This document shows positions 21,460-33,800 of a stretch of 64,000 bases of DNA, piece by piece. The notes under the pieces are model-generated. The model did no database searches, was not told the DNA's origin, and saw only the letters and a program-made list of their open reading frames with translations. The position numbers and the translations under genes are program-made. Each line of letters opens with the position of its first letter. Position 1 is the first letter of the stretch. The stretch is from Fragum whitleyi (Eukaryota > Mollusca > Bivalvia > Cardiida > Cardiidae): contig OX411548.1 in NCBI GenBank assembly GCA_948146395.1, positions 37,952,912-38,016,911 of the forward strand. Direction: 5' to 3'.

Positions 21460-21647
21460 GGCACACATTCTTTCCAACTATTTGTCTCTCAACAAAGGAT
21501 TGATAATCGTAGACCTATGTGAGTTAGTAGCTGGAGGCAAGGAAAGAATGTGATGGTTGTACTGATGTAAGAAATACAAGGAATCAATTGTAGGGTGCTC
21601 CAACCGCCGCGATATTACTGAAATAATGTTAACAGCGGTGTTAAACT

Positions 21648-21648
<1 letters not shown>
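21460..21648 (+). mobile_element. SINE body and tail lacking its tRNA head
   Basis: Matches the body of the SINE at 29390-29580 (reverse strand), including CAACTATTTGTCTC and the GTACTGATGTAAGAAATAC block. It ends in CGATATTACTGAAATAATG...GCGGTGTTAAACTC, the tail style of V-SINE-like molluscan SINEs, and runs straight into the CAAT microsatellite. Confidence 0.7.
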
Positions 21649-21948
<300 letters not shown>

Positions 21949-22656
21949 TTTAATGGCGTTTATTAACAGTCATAATTCCTTTCCAGTTTCATGTTCGAAT
22001 GCTACGTTTATTGCCGCTTTGTCAGTCGATCACAAAAACAAAGACTTGACAAAGAAATTCACAAATTTTCGAGGGAAGGGAAATTTACGATTACGATTTT
22101 TCTCTTTTTTGTCACTGATCATAAACATTTAAATAATTGTATACTCATATGACTGACAAACTTTCTTGTCGGAGGCAAATGGCCGTGGTTGAAAAAAAAA
22201 AAAAAAAAAACCTGGTCGGACTGAAGGCTGTGCAGACTGACCCGACCCGAAACTTTTCCATTAAATCGCAATTTTCAGGATATAAATATCAATTTTAAAG
22301 TGATAATTAGTTAACCGTTGCGACGTCAAATCTCCTTTTCAACAAATAATTTCTTTGTGTTCTAAGACGCTCTCTTTAAAAATACAAGGGCCCGATGTAC
22401 TGTACTTCTGCCAACAAAAAAAACACACAAAAAAACGTAAATCAAAATCACAAATCGTAGCTGGTGTTTTTATTCATTGTTAGATTCTACCCTGCAATAT
22501 CTCATTAGAATCGTCGCTAGAAGACGATTCGAGTGAGATGATGCATGACAGGATTCCATGTTTAGTTTTCCATGTTTAGTTACAACTGTAGAAGCAACTT
22601 TAATTTTTGAACTGACGCAAAAAATGATAGTAAGATGTTAAGTAAAACGACTGCCA
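21949..22656. other. Intergenic, no gene seen
   Basis: Contains an A-run (22192-22210) and, near 22480-22655, sequence resembling 37700-37830. No coding signal. Confidence 0.5.
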
Positions 22657-23809
22657 GGGGCCAGTTTCATCAAAACTTTTAAAACGTACTTTTGTCTTAC
22701 TGGTGACTTTCGAAACAGTAATAACAACAATCATTTTACATGCGTTTTGTAAGGAAATAGTGCTTTTTGGAAATATTACTCCCCCCACTATTTAGCCTTG
22801 CCAGGATTCCTGGCATTAGTAATTGTATTGCTGATTTGCCCAGTTTACATTAAAATGTGTTTGCTTGGGTTTGTAAAGAATTTAAGGACTATTTTATTGT
22901 TGAAACTGGTCTGTTTGGAGCAGTAAGCTAGAGAAATCTGTTTATTTTAACATTTGTCGTCTGATTGTTTACAAGACTGCAGTGATTATCTCCCTTGACT
23001 ACAAACTATTTATTCCTCTATTAAGAAGCCCTTATTTTGTCAATAACACTACATAATGTTTGTTGTTTGCCCTTACAGCATTTGCTTTAGGGAATTACTT
23101 ATGTTTAACAAGTTATTGAATTCCTGGCTATGACCTTCAAGTTTGGAAGGAGGGAACCTTTGAATTCCTAGCCACTTCAGATTTTCAACCGTCAAATTCT
23201 AGCTTTTCTGAGAAATCTATTTATAATGTAAGGTATCAATTTTTAGGTCTTGGTGTGCTGTATCTGTTTATGTGCACCACTAATTCATTTTGTTTATTTG
23301 TATGTAGCATTTACATCTGAAAGGATTTGCTCCTGGCAACATGGCTGCAGTTGCCAGGAATTGTCATTTTTACCTGACAGGATTCCTGTCAGCCAGGAAT
23401 GTTTTGATTGGTTAGGTGAGACCTTCCACTGCCTCTGATTGGTTTGTAAGGTTATCACTATAGTGATCAAAAGCTTATAAATAGGGGTAAATCCTGGCAG
23501 ATGATCAATTTTAGTATCAGATTCACTCATGACACATGTCTTTATTATGATGTAACAAGAGCCTCAAATGGTTATTCATTCATTAAATATCATCATCATC
23601 AAGCTGAATTGTCCTTTTATACAGTCATTATGCTAATTAACCAGGAAAGCCTTATTTGAAGGATATATTGGGACCTTAGAAGCTCGGATAAGGTCAACAT
23701 TTTGTTTACAGTATTGATAGATAGGTGATACATGATTTTTGTCCTAAATTTGTGGTAAGTCATCGGTAAGACAAAAAAGCGTCTTAAATGATTTGATGAA
23801 ACTAGCCCC
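22657..23809. mobile_element. 1.15-kb element with terminal inverted repeats, non-autonomous
   Basis: Starts GGGGCCAGTTTCATCAAAAC and ends with the reverse complement GATGAAACTAGCCCC. Inner terminal sequence (...TTTTGTCTTAC / GTAAGACAAAAA...) is also inverted, giving arms of about 50 bases. No transposase was seen inside. A 186-bp relative is at 41675-41860. Confidence 0.8.
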
Positions 23810-24651
23810 AGAATCGCACATTTTTGCTGCCCTCATTATATGAACCGCCAGGTGCAAAAGGGTATGTTCGATACTTATCGATCTTGGTCAAACTGCAGAA
23901 ACTAACCAGACTTATCTATGTGATCTGGATCGATATTGTGTTCTTCATGAAGATACAGCAAAACTTGTATCAGGCGACCCCTAACGGTATAATTTGAAAG
24001 CGGTCGTTAGAGAGAAAAGTCGTTTGGTACAGGTTTGGTTACAATTTAAAACCATATTTACGATAAAATATGTATGTGATTGCGCATTTTTAATAATCCT
24101 GTGTTGTCAAAACTCGAAACTCGACAGAATAGTCTCTTCTAGACGACAATAACGAGTTTTAACATATTAGGATTAATTTACATTAATTTTTAAATCAATA
24201 AAATCTGATTTTTAAGAAATTTCGATTTATAGAAGGGAACTTTGAACACGATCGCTTAATGAATATGGCCGCTTGATAGACGTGGTCGCTTCCACAGGAT
24301 GTTTAGAATCAAGTATTATACATGTGCCTCATTGTAGGTTAACAAATAGTATTCTGCGTAATTAATGAACTGGCAGCGCGGGGCTTAGCCATGATGTAAT
24401 TTGGCGAGTTAACTTTAAAATATTTTGGGTTCATTGAAAAGTTAGTTGGCAATAATCATGAACGCATGCAAGTAACAGTATCCTAAAACCAAAATGATTC
24501 ACGTGCTGAGAGAAAGTGATCACATTATATCGTTGGGCTACCAAAGTCTCGTTGGACAAGCTGAAGTTTCGAGGGTTTAGTTACCAACCTACGCTTTACG
24601 GTCTCAAATTAATTATATTGACTATCTCAAGAAGTTATAGTTAAAGTCTCG
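23810..24651. other. Intergenic, no gene seen
   Basis: AT-rich sequence with no open frame of interest and no repeat recognised within the window. Confidence 0.5.
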
Positions 24652-26616
24652 TTTACATTCGGCCTACGGAGCCCGTACGGCGCCCGTATCTCGCCGTAAG
24701 CATAAAATCGTGCGGTGCCCGTGCGGTGACATACGTAGCCCGTGCAATCATCGCACGGTCTTACGGGCACCGCAGACACCTGCGATCTCGTTTAAAAAAA
24801 TGTTATGGGACGTCGCAGTGAACTGAGGCTATAAAGCGTAACGTAATTGACGTTATTTTTTGCATTAACAAAAGCATTGGATTTCCGAATAACTTATAAA
24901 TTGTATATAAAAAAGATAAAAAGACTTGTTATTGTTGGTCTTCTTATACAATAAACTCATCAAAACCGAGGAGAATTTCTTATACAAATTATATCGATTA
25001 GTTTTTCATTTTTCTGCCAGTAATTTCGAAACAATCGATAAAACGTAAAACTCGCAACGTAAAACGTCATTAAAATGAGAAAGTGTGACATTTTTTCAGA
25101 CTTTTTTTAGCATGCATATTTAGCGTTTAATTCACAAAATATAGATTGTTGTATATTTTTTTAAAAGAATGGACTGACCATTTTTTCTAGTTTAATTTTT
25201 ATTTGATTTAATCGACATTTAAAATGAGTTTAGTTACTCCTCGCTAAAATGGTGCGAAAAAAATGACGTAATTACAAAAAGCGTGACATTTTTTCAGACT
25301 TTTTCACACGAAAATTTTGTACTTAATTAAGCCACACAAATAAACCTAATTCAAACTGAAGAAATAAAAATCTGACCATTTTTCTTAAATGTGATAGATT
25401 TAACAATTTCCATCATTTTGTATGATTAATTTTACGTTGAAAAATTTTAGTCGTCATTTTTTGCTTCATTTTTAGCAGCGTTACACTTTCCGCTATTTTA
25501 TTCGCGTGGAGAGATTTTCGCAAAATTATATTTGAATTTTTCAAAAATTCACACTGCATAAGGAGTTGTATTCTAGGTATTTGTGTGTAAAGGTTTTACG
25601 ATGATAAAGAGCGTATCCACTATTTAATGGCATTTCGAACATGTATTGAAACAGAAGCATGTTACGCGTTACATGCGCTTTTTGGCGATTTTTCTAATAT
25701 TAAACTCGATATCATTATTTTATTCACAGCCATCGGTACCAGTATATAGTGTTTATAAGATAGAGCTTTTCAAAAGCTTCAAAATGGTGTACAATAGTGT
25801 GCTGTTTTAGGCTGTACAGCAATTTTTTTTAAATTAAAACAGAAATTTGACTGAATTTCATAAAATAGCCCGACGTTACTGCGACGTCTCTATACACATC
25901 TTTAAAAATCGCAAGACCGTTGCCTTGTTCGGACACCGCACGGTCGCCGCACGGACATCGCACGAAAGCCTTGCGATGATCGCGCGGAAATCGTACGATA
26001 TCTTAACTATCAAACATCCGAAATAAAACCCGTAGAATCTAGCTATGACCGCACGGCATCCTCTCGATATCCGTACGGAACCCGTACGATCTCCGCACGG
26101 GAATCTCACGATTACCTTGCGATATCGAACGGGACCCGTACGGTCTAAATAAGGTATGTTCCCCCTCAAATATTTTCAAAATCGCGCGGTCACCGTACGG
26201 CATTGTGAACACATACGCCGCAGACCGTAGCTGTCTGCGAGGTCCAAAAAATCGTAAGAAAAATCGCAGGTTGCGATATCGTACGGCGACCGTGGCAAAT
26301 GTAAACTAGGCTTAAACCATGCTATTCGAATATTTATAAACAAACTTTTGACAAGTAAACTAGGCTTAAACCATGCTATTCGAATGTTTATAAACAAACT
26401 TTTGACGAGTTAAGCCTAGTTTACATTTGCCACGGGCTTGCGATTGCTAAAGATGTGTATAACATTTTTTTAAACGAGATCGCAGGTGTCTGCGGTGCCC
26501 TTAAGACCGTGCGATGATCGCACGGGCACCGTAAGTCACCGCACGGGCACCGCACGATTTTATGCCTATGGCGAGATGGGGGGGGGGGCGTACGGGCTCC
26601 TTAGGCCAAATGTAAA
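24652..26616. mobile_element. ~2-kb foldback element with GC-rich subterminal repeats
   Basis: The left arm (24652-24807) and right arm (26461-26616) are inverted copies, starting TTTACATTCGGCCTACGG and ending AGGCCAAATGTAAA. Both are dense in CGCACGG, CCGTACGG and GGGCACCG motifs. The middle is AT-rich and has no transposase-like frame. A second, inner set of similar GC-rich repeats (25890-26300) suggests a nested or compound insertion. Confidence 0.8.
26301..26408. repeat. 54-bp direct duplication inside the foldback element
   Basis: Two copies starting GTAAACTAGGCTTAAACC at 26301 and 26355 differ at only a few bases. They are flanked by inverted CCGTGGCAAATG/CATTTGCCACGG ends. Confidence 0.9.
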
Positions 26617-27605
26617 CGTGGTTTTAAATATAGAGAAATTGGGACCAACGAAGTTTTTGCTTTTTTTCTTTTAACTATACCGAAAGATCACAGAAACGCA
26701 AAACTACTTGTATTTATCAATCCATTGAAATACATCTGTAAACGACATGTGCCCTAGCGTAAAAGTAACATGCTTTCGGAACCGACTTAATCATGAAGAA
26801 ACTCAATTTAAATGGCAAAAAGCATTGAAAATCGATACGGAGAAAAGGGTGTTTTTCTTGATCAGTTTCTTTACTCTTTTAGTATATAGGTGATTACATT
26901 TGTACCGTTATCTCAAGCTTGTTAAATTTCAGTTCAGTCCACCCCCTACTCAAGGCTATACCACATTTTCCCGCGCTTTCGAATACCGCGGTTGGACTAT
27001 AATAATAGTGAATAAAAGCTGTTTTACCTTGAGCCTTAAGTGCATCGAACCGATACTTAGGTTCCGCCCTGCCAGGGGAAAAATCGTGGATTATATCTCT
27101 GATTGACTACCCATTGAATAGAGAGATCTGTTTGTTTTTCATGTATATTTTATGCGTAGTCTCTCGGTTTACTGTACAGGCAATTGTATCATTATCCCAT
27201 TATGTAACAATTGTAGATCTATGTGTTTTACTGGGCATTCTAACAGTGACAAATGTCTTGTCCAAGAAAAAAGATGTAACCTTATTTCAAGAATATATAT
27301 AAGAAAGATTTCAAACCTCATTAATCTAGCTATTTATACGTTTGATTTACCCAGAAAATTTATATTGTTGAAATTTCACTTTTCCACGGGAAAAAAGTTA
27401 AAATTTTTAGTTAGTTCGACGTTTAAAAACTATCCAGAAAAAATATTTTGCTCAAGATCCTAAAATTTATCAGATTCCGATTTTGTTAATGGAGATTATG
27501 AAAAACTAGTAAATCCGAATTTACAAATCTTGCGCTGGGACTAATCTACATATCACCATAACTAAGTTGACATTATTTTATCTGTTTTATTTAAAACTTC
27601 ATATA
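26617..27605. other. Intergenic, no gene seen
   Basis: AT-rich. GTTTTAAATAAAAC near 27585 supplies a minus-strand AATAAA that could end the carotenoid-oxygenase transcript. Confidence 0.45.
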
Positions 27606-27840
27606 TTAACCCTTTCCTGTTTTTCAAAATTTTGGACCTGTCCAAATTCCAAATTCAAAGGTTTTGCAGACGAAAATTTAAAGTGGATTTAATTTGAAAA
27701 ATAACCATTTAGTAGGGTAGAAAATGGTGTGGAAAAAGAAGAAATTGCTTGTCAGAAGCAATTTCTTCTTTTTTCACAATGTTTTCTCAATTATAAAATC
27801 ACACACACGTAAAAAGCAGGGATTAAACAGCAAAGAGTAA
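27606..27840. mobile_element. 235-bp MITE with strong internal hairpin (copy A)
   Basis: The ends TTAACCCTTTCCTGTTT and AAACAGCAAAGAGTAA are inverted. Near 27741-27771 lies a hairpin with arms GAAGAAATTGCTT / AAGCAATTTCTTC and a five-base loop. An inverted second copy is at 45483-45711. The element starts 21 bases beyond the stop codon of the carotenoid-oxygenase gene, so it probably lies in its 3' UTR. Confidence 0.85.
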
Positions 27841-27861
27841 ATGTAAAAAAACCGACAAAAA

Positions 27862-30800
27862 TCAATAAATGTAATCAAAGAATCTCCCATGAGTTCCAAA
27901 TGGTATATTGATTGGTAGTAGCGCAGTTGTTACAACAGAAAGGTCATGAGCATCGAGTATCGTTATGTTAGTTGTTTTCGTTTGTAGATCTAGAACCGGA
28001 AGTATCAAAACGCCATCATCTTCTTCAATGCCATCTGGATTCGGGACGAAAAATGCCTCGTTCAAATATAGCGTCTTTGATTTGAAAGAAGTTTCATTTT
28101 TCCCAGAGCAGACATCTTTCTTTACAAGAGCCATGTGTAGATAGTCAGTTCTATCATAATTATAGACAATTCCATAAGTATAGCAATATTTCTTTGACCT
28201 ATAGTTTTCGTTGATTGTTGGAAAGTCCAGGCGGTTGACGTAAGAAACAGGCGACGTTTGTTCAAATGCATACACGTTTACCTCTTCTGAACTTAGATCA
28301 AGTGTATATCTTTTCAAAGTATCTTCAGGGGAAGCTTTTCTGTCAATGGGATTATGTAGCTTAGACATTTCCATTTGGCTTAGACCACTTGTATCTTTAA
28401 ACGTACAGATGTCTACAATAATTTGGTCCTTAAATAGAGGTGATTCATAAGCATTGACCACGTGAAGAAAGAACATATTTTCTGTTTTCAGTGTCTTGAC
28501 ATCACCTGTCTTTAAATTTATGACGTAAAGATTTGTGACGTCAGTGTCTATCCACTGAAATGCGTCTAATGGTCGAAAGTCTTTCAACATCCCCGTTGGA
28601 TTGACGTAGAATGGTACGGCAAATAAAACGGCGTATTTCTCGGTAACAGCAAATGAGTGCATGTAGGATACTTTATCAACTTCTATCGTCGCAATAACTT
28701 CTCTGTCATGGGCTGACTTTGCACGAACAAATATCAACTTACCCTTCATCTGCGGGATTGGCGGAGCAACCGAAACAAAGGTAAGGAAGTTAGAGGTACC
28801 TGGTTCCGGTAACGCATGCGCAGAGCTGAGAACAATGGCCGAATCAAAGCTTGACGTATTTGGTATAGGCGGGCTTATAAACTCTACAGTGCCTAAGCTG
28901 TAAGGGTCAACCCTATAGACATTCCAATAATCACTGACAACAACAAAATCGTCACTGGCCTTTCCAAAATTAAAAATGTTTACATTGGTATTATCCGGTC
29001 CATTTTTAAAGGATTCTAATTCTCTAACGATATCAAATGGCGGATCAACGCGATCTAGCATCAAATACGGAGCGATGTCATTGGCTGCCAAGGATTCGTT
29101 ATAGGATTTAGAATATATCATCTTTGTAGAGAAAAAAGAGCTACCATTTCCTGGGAATGACCAACTTGACAGCTTTCCGAATGCATCTAAGGCATTGATA
29201 AACTTTCTATTGCCAACTTCGAATCTGCCAAGTCCATTTCGTATCTTAAATTAGAAATGAAAATGTTTAAGATGATTAATAAGTTACTCGGCATGCGAAA
29301 AGGGGCAATCTGGAACGTGCGAAAATTACCAATCCTCGTCAGATTGCGCAGTTGACCTAATCGTCGCAACTACAGCTTATCAAGATAACAATGAATTCCT
29401 AGTATTTCTTACACCAGTACTATCATTCATTTCCTTGTCTCTAGCTTCTATCCCACATATGTCTAGGATTATCAACACATAGATTGGAAACAAATAGTCG
29501 GAAAGGCTGAGTGCCGCCGTCGGGGATCGAACCTGGGACCTTTTGAATTATAGTCCGACGCGCTACCACTGCGCGGCTATATATGCCGTGATAGATAACT
29601 GTTTTTCTACAAATACGAAAAGCGTAAAGTGAGGCATAATGTCCACAAAAAAAAAAAAGAAAAAAAAAATCCAAAAAGAAAAAAAAATCTACTTGCAGCA
29701 ACCATGAGGTTTTGTTCACCGAACGTTCTCAATTGATTTTGTCTTGCGAAATGACAAAAATATTTACAGAAACCCGATGGTGATTAAATTCGCTCCTCCC
29801 AGCTTTTGTCTACCTCGTTTTGATTTGAGAATGTATGACCCAACAAAGATGAATTACATCATTGATTGACGCGCAACTTATTTGACCTATCGTTATTTGA
29901 TGAAAAAATAAGTCGATCGGTAAAACAGTTATAGTTCATATTCTGATAAATTACGCGTGTAACCTTGCGCTCCGCTTAGGTTATATCGCGAAAAATGTCA
30001 AAAATGAACTATACAGGGTGTAAAAACCACGTGACTTTTTGGAAAAGGAGGGGAGGAAAATCCCTCGCTCTAGGTAACATTTTTCGCGATTATTTCTTTA
30101 ATACTGAAAAGATTGGTTTATACGCCCTGTAAAACTATTACGTAAACTGTATATCCATCTTACATGCTATTATCTTTAAAACACCTTTGGAAAAGAAACA
30201 AGAGGAAATTCATGACTGGCTCAACAAAAGTCCAAGATACGAGGGTTGTTTAATTTTTATCCGGATTAAGTCAATTATTCATCATTGATTAATCGCAACG
30301 TGAAAAAAGTATATCCATATTTACGGGACACGTTATTTGCCCAAACGTGCCAAAACCGAAAAATAGTAGAATGATTTATATTGATTTCACACAAAATTAC
30401 ATGGGTATTAGGTGGTGGCGCACAGTATATGACGCTAGCGACGTTGTCGAAAATTGAGACATTTGATGTTGTGCAATTTAGCATGTCCCGGCTCATTATT
30501 CATGAAAAAAAGAGGAATTAAGTGTTCATGTAATAAAACTGTGCTTTTACGGTTTGTATTAAAATCGAAATCGAATGGTACAAAACCAAAATTCTCAGAA
30601 AGGTACCCGTTAGTAAATCGCCGATATCTTCAAGAGACTCGGCCATTGACGTCCCCATTCCTTGGATAAATTTCTTTCTGCCCATTCTTCCTCTTTTCTC
30701 TCGTAGCACCAAAGCGTCTACACCGATGAAAATAAAGTATTTGGAAGAATGAACAATTCCCTTTCAGCGTGACAAGTATTCGATTTATGTATTTCGGTAT

Positions 30801-33800
30801 TTGTTCTAGATTTTGAATAGAATAATTAAAGATAAAAATTCCCAGCATTCAGATGACGACGTCTAGAACGTTCCGAAACTCTTACCCTTCCACGTTAACC
30901 GTATCGAAAAGTTCTACGGTCAAATTACTTCAAATTAAAACAAGGCATACAAAATACTTATTCCAACAACTCAATCAATTTTCAAGTTTTTCAACGGTTA
31001 GAAGAGAGATAATAAACTGAAACCAACTTCTAATCGGTCACTACATGTTTCTCTATTTTCAACACATTTACGAGCAAAGAATTGAACAGAACACTTCTTT
31101 AATACAAAGAAAATTCAATCTCAAGGATTTGGGTAAAAGAATTGTTTGAAAAGGACCGACAGAACCATTGCAGCAGACAAAAGAATACACCGACCCTACT
31201 TTGAAAAAGTCACAAAACTCGTAAAACGCAGGGATTTTTTAAAACTTCAAATGAGGAAATATCGTTATGTTGTTGAAAAATCACTATCCTTTCTATGCCT
31301 TAAAGGTAGCTGACTAGAAAACGTAAAGAAAACATTATTAAGATGCTTATTTGCGTAAATGAGGCGAATTTGTTGCATTTAACCCTCCCACCAATGTTAA
31401 TTTTGAAATCCGGGGCACCGATGTTCTCAACCAAATTTATTTCCCGGAGAATTTTCCGATGAATTTGGGTTTCGCTATCTACCAAGTGAACTGGCTATCA
31501 GAAATCAACAAACACTTGCATCTTTAACATTATTAAGCAATACTTTTCATGCTTTATTTGAGTGACCGATTAGAAGTTGGTTTAAGTTTATTTACAGAAG
31601 AAGACCCGATTCATGAATGATTTTATCTGCTGCGCCGGGTACCCGTTACCATGGCGTTTATATGGCAGATGCGCGCGCTATCTTCGATAACTATACCAGT
31701 TTTACTTAACCATACGTGGATTGAATTCCGACAGTGAATGATACCAAACTTAGTTAGATTGCTTCAAAACTGAAATTATCCTGGGCAAAATCCGGATTAT
31801 TTTTTAACAACCCTCGTATCAAGAAGACAAACATTTTGATTACATTTTAAGAGATTTGAGTCAAATATGTTTCCCCTTAAGTACTTAAAGTACCCTCTTT
31901 CGCATTTGTCTAAGATTTCAAGACAAATATTCTGACATTATTTTCAATCAAATAGTTGTTCTGTCGAGTGAAAATAAGGATTTTCCTAAATGAAACCCAT
32001 TGACCTCATTTTGACCCCACTTAACCCATTTTTGAACTTGACTGAGATTTCATAGGGACAAACTTTCTGACCAAGATTCAATACATTTGAGTAAAAAAAT
32101 GGCCTCTAAAGTACACGCAATGTTTTTCAAAGAGTTGACCCATTGGCCTAATTTTTGACATCACTTGACACAATATTTAGACTTGACCGAGATTTGATGG
32201 ATACAAACATTCTGACCAAGATTCGACACATTTCAGCCAAAAACGCGGCCTCTAGAGTGAACACAAGGTTTTCTAAGATTTGACCCATTGACTCCATTTC
32301 TGACCCTGCTAGACCCAATTTCGATCTTGAACGAGATTTTATGGAGACAAACATTCTGACAAAGTCTCAAGACATTTGGGTAAAAAGTGTAGCCTCTAGA
32401 GTACACCCAGGATGTTGACGGACGCTCGGACGACGGACACAGCTCGACCACAATAGCACACCATCAGTACTTCGTGCTCAGGTGAGAAAAAAATATATAC
32501 AGCATTTCTTGATTGGGATAAGATGTTTGATAAAATTGATAGAGCATTATAATTGAAAAAACTTTACGACTCAACTATCAGTAAAAAACTCACAGCAAGT
32601 AAATCAATGTTTAAAACAGTAAAATCATCTATCCACTATAATTATCTTAAATCGAACCCTATCTCGTCAAAGATTGGGGTTTAACAGAGCGACCCATGAA
32701 GTAGTATTCTCTGCTTTTCATTATATTTCATAAATGACATTCTATAAAATATCAACAGTAATATATAATATAAGGGCTTATCTCGGATGAGGTTAGATTA
32801 TTTTTACGTCTTTTTGTCGATAATGCTATAGTTTTGATCACGATACAAAATCGCTTCAATGTCTACTTAACGATATCGAATCATATAGCAATAGGTTTAA
32901 TCTCAAGCTAAATGTATCAAAATCAAAGATTATGGTTTTCGAAAACAATCGATCTGGACCGACGGTGAACAATTTTTATCTATACAACCAGGTAATTGAA
33001 ATAGTACAGTTTTTAAATACCATTGGATATATATTTTAAAGAGAATGAAAATTGAAACCGTACTCAAAAATTGATAGCGCAGTTTACTGTACATAACCTG
33101 TTCATAATATTTAAACAATTCGAAAATGCTACGTAAAAAATTCAAACTCTTCGATTCTTGATTTCCGAAATGAACAGAAATATAGAATATCCATTACTAA
33201 AGTACTTTCATGATCTCACGAATAAGCAATCGAAAGTGGACGCAAAGAAAATTTACCAAAGCAAGAAAGAACTTATTAAAATTGTAATTCCGGATTGAAA
33301 GAGGGTGAATTCTATTACGTAGTACAAAGTTTTCTAGAATTCAATCAAATATAATCTTTTGTCATCGTCATCGAAAATTAATATTCTTAATCTGTCAAAG
33401 TATATCTAATTTGCAAACAAGATTCGATCCTGATCCATGCACTATAACATCATCTGCCCTATCGTAAACCTATTTCAGGACGTTGCTATGTCAGTTTGTT
33501 ACTGCTTTAAAACATGTTATGTTTAACGCAATGAAATAAATGTTACGGTATGTAGATCATAAGGTTGCAATCATAAGGGCCGGGTGTATTTTCACTGCGT
33601 TTATTGGAGTTAAAGTGCAATCGCCTTACCCAATTTACCATGTGGTCTTAGTGCAGTATTTCATTAATAGGCGGCCATTATAACATATTTGGTCATAGCT
33701 CAGTCCAAGACCAAGGGTTTGCGAAAATGCTCAAACCTGCATTAAATTTAGGGCCATTCAATCGCGCGTAAAATGAAAAAAAATTAGTATGGCATGATCC

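Noticed and set aside
25876..26169. 97-codon Arg-rich frame
   Set aside because: Lies in the CG-rich short repeats of the foldback element. Its composition reflects the repeat.
29513..29580. Possible functional tRNA gene on the minus strand
   Set aside because: The B box is good but the arms do not pair as in a true tRNA and a SINE body follows. The same applies to 42003-42090 and 60718-60790.
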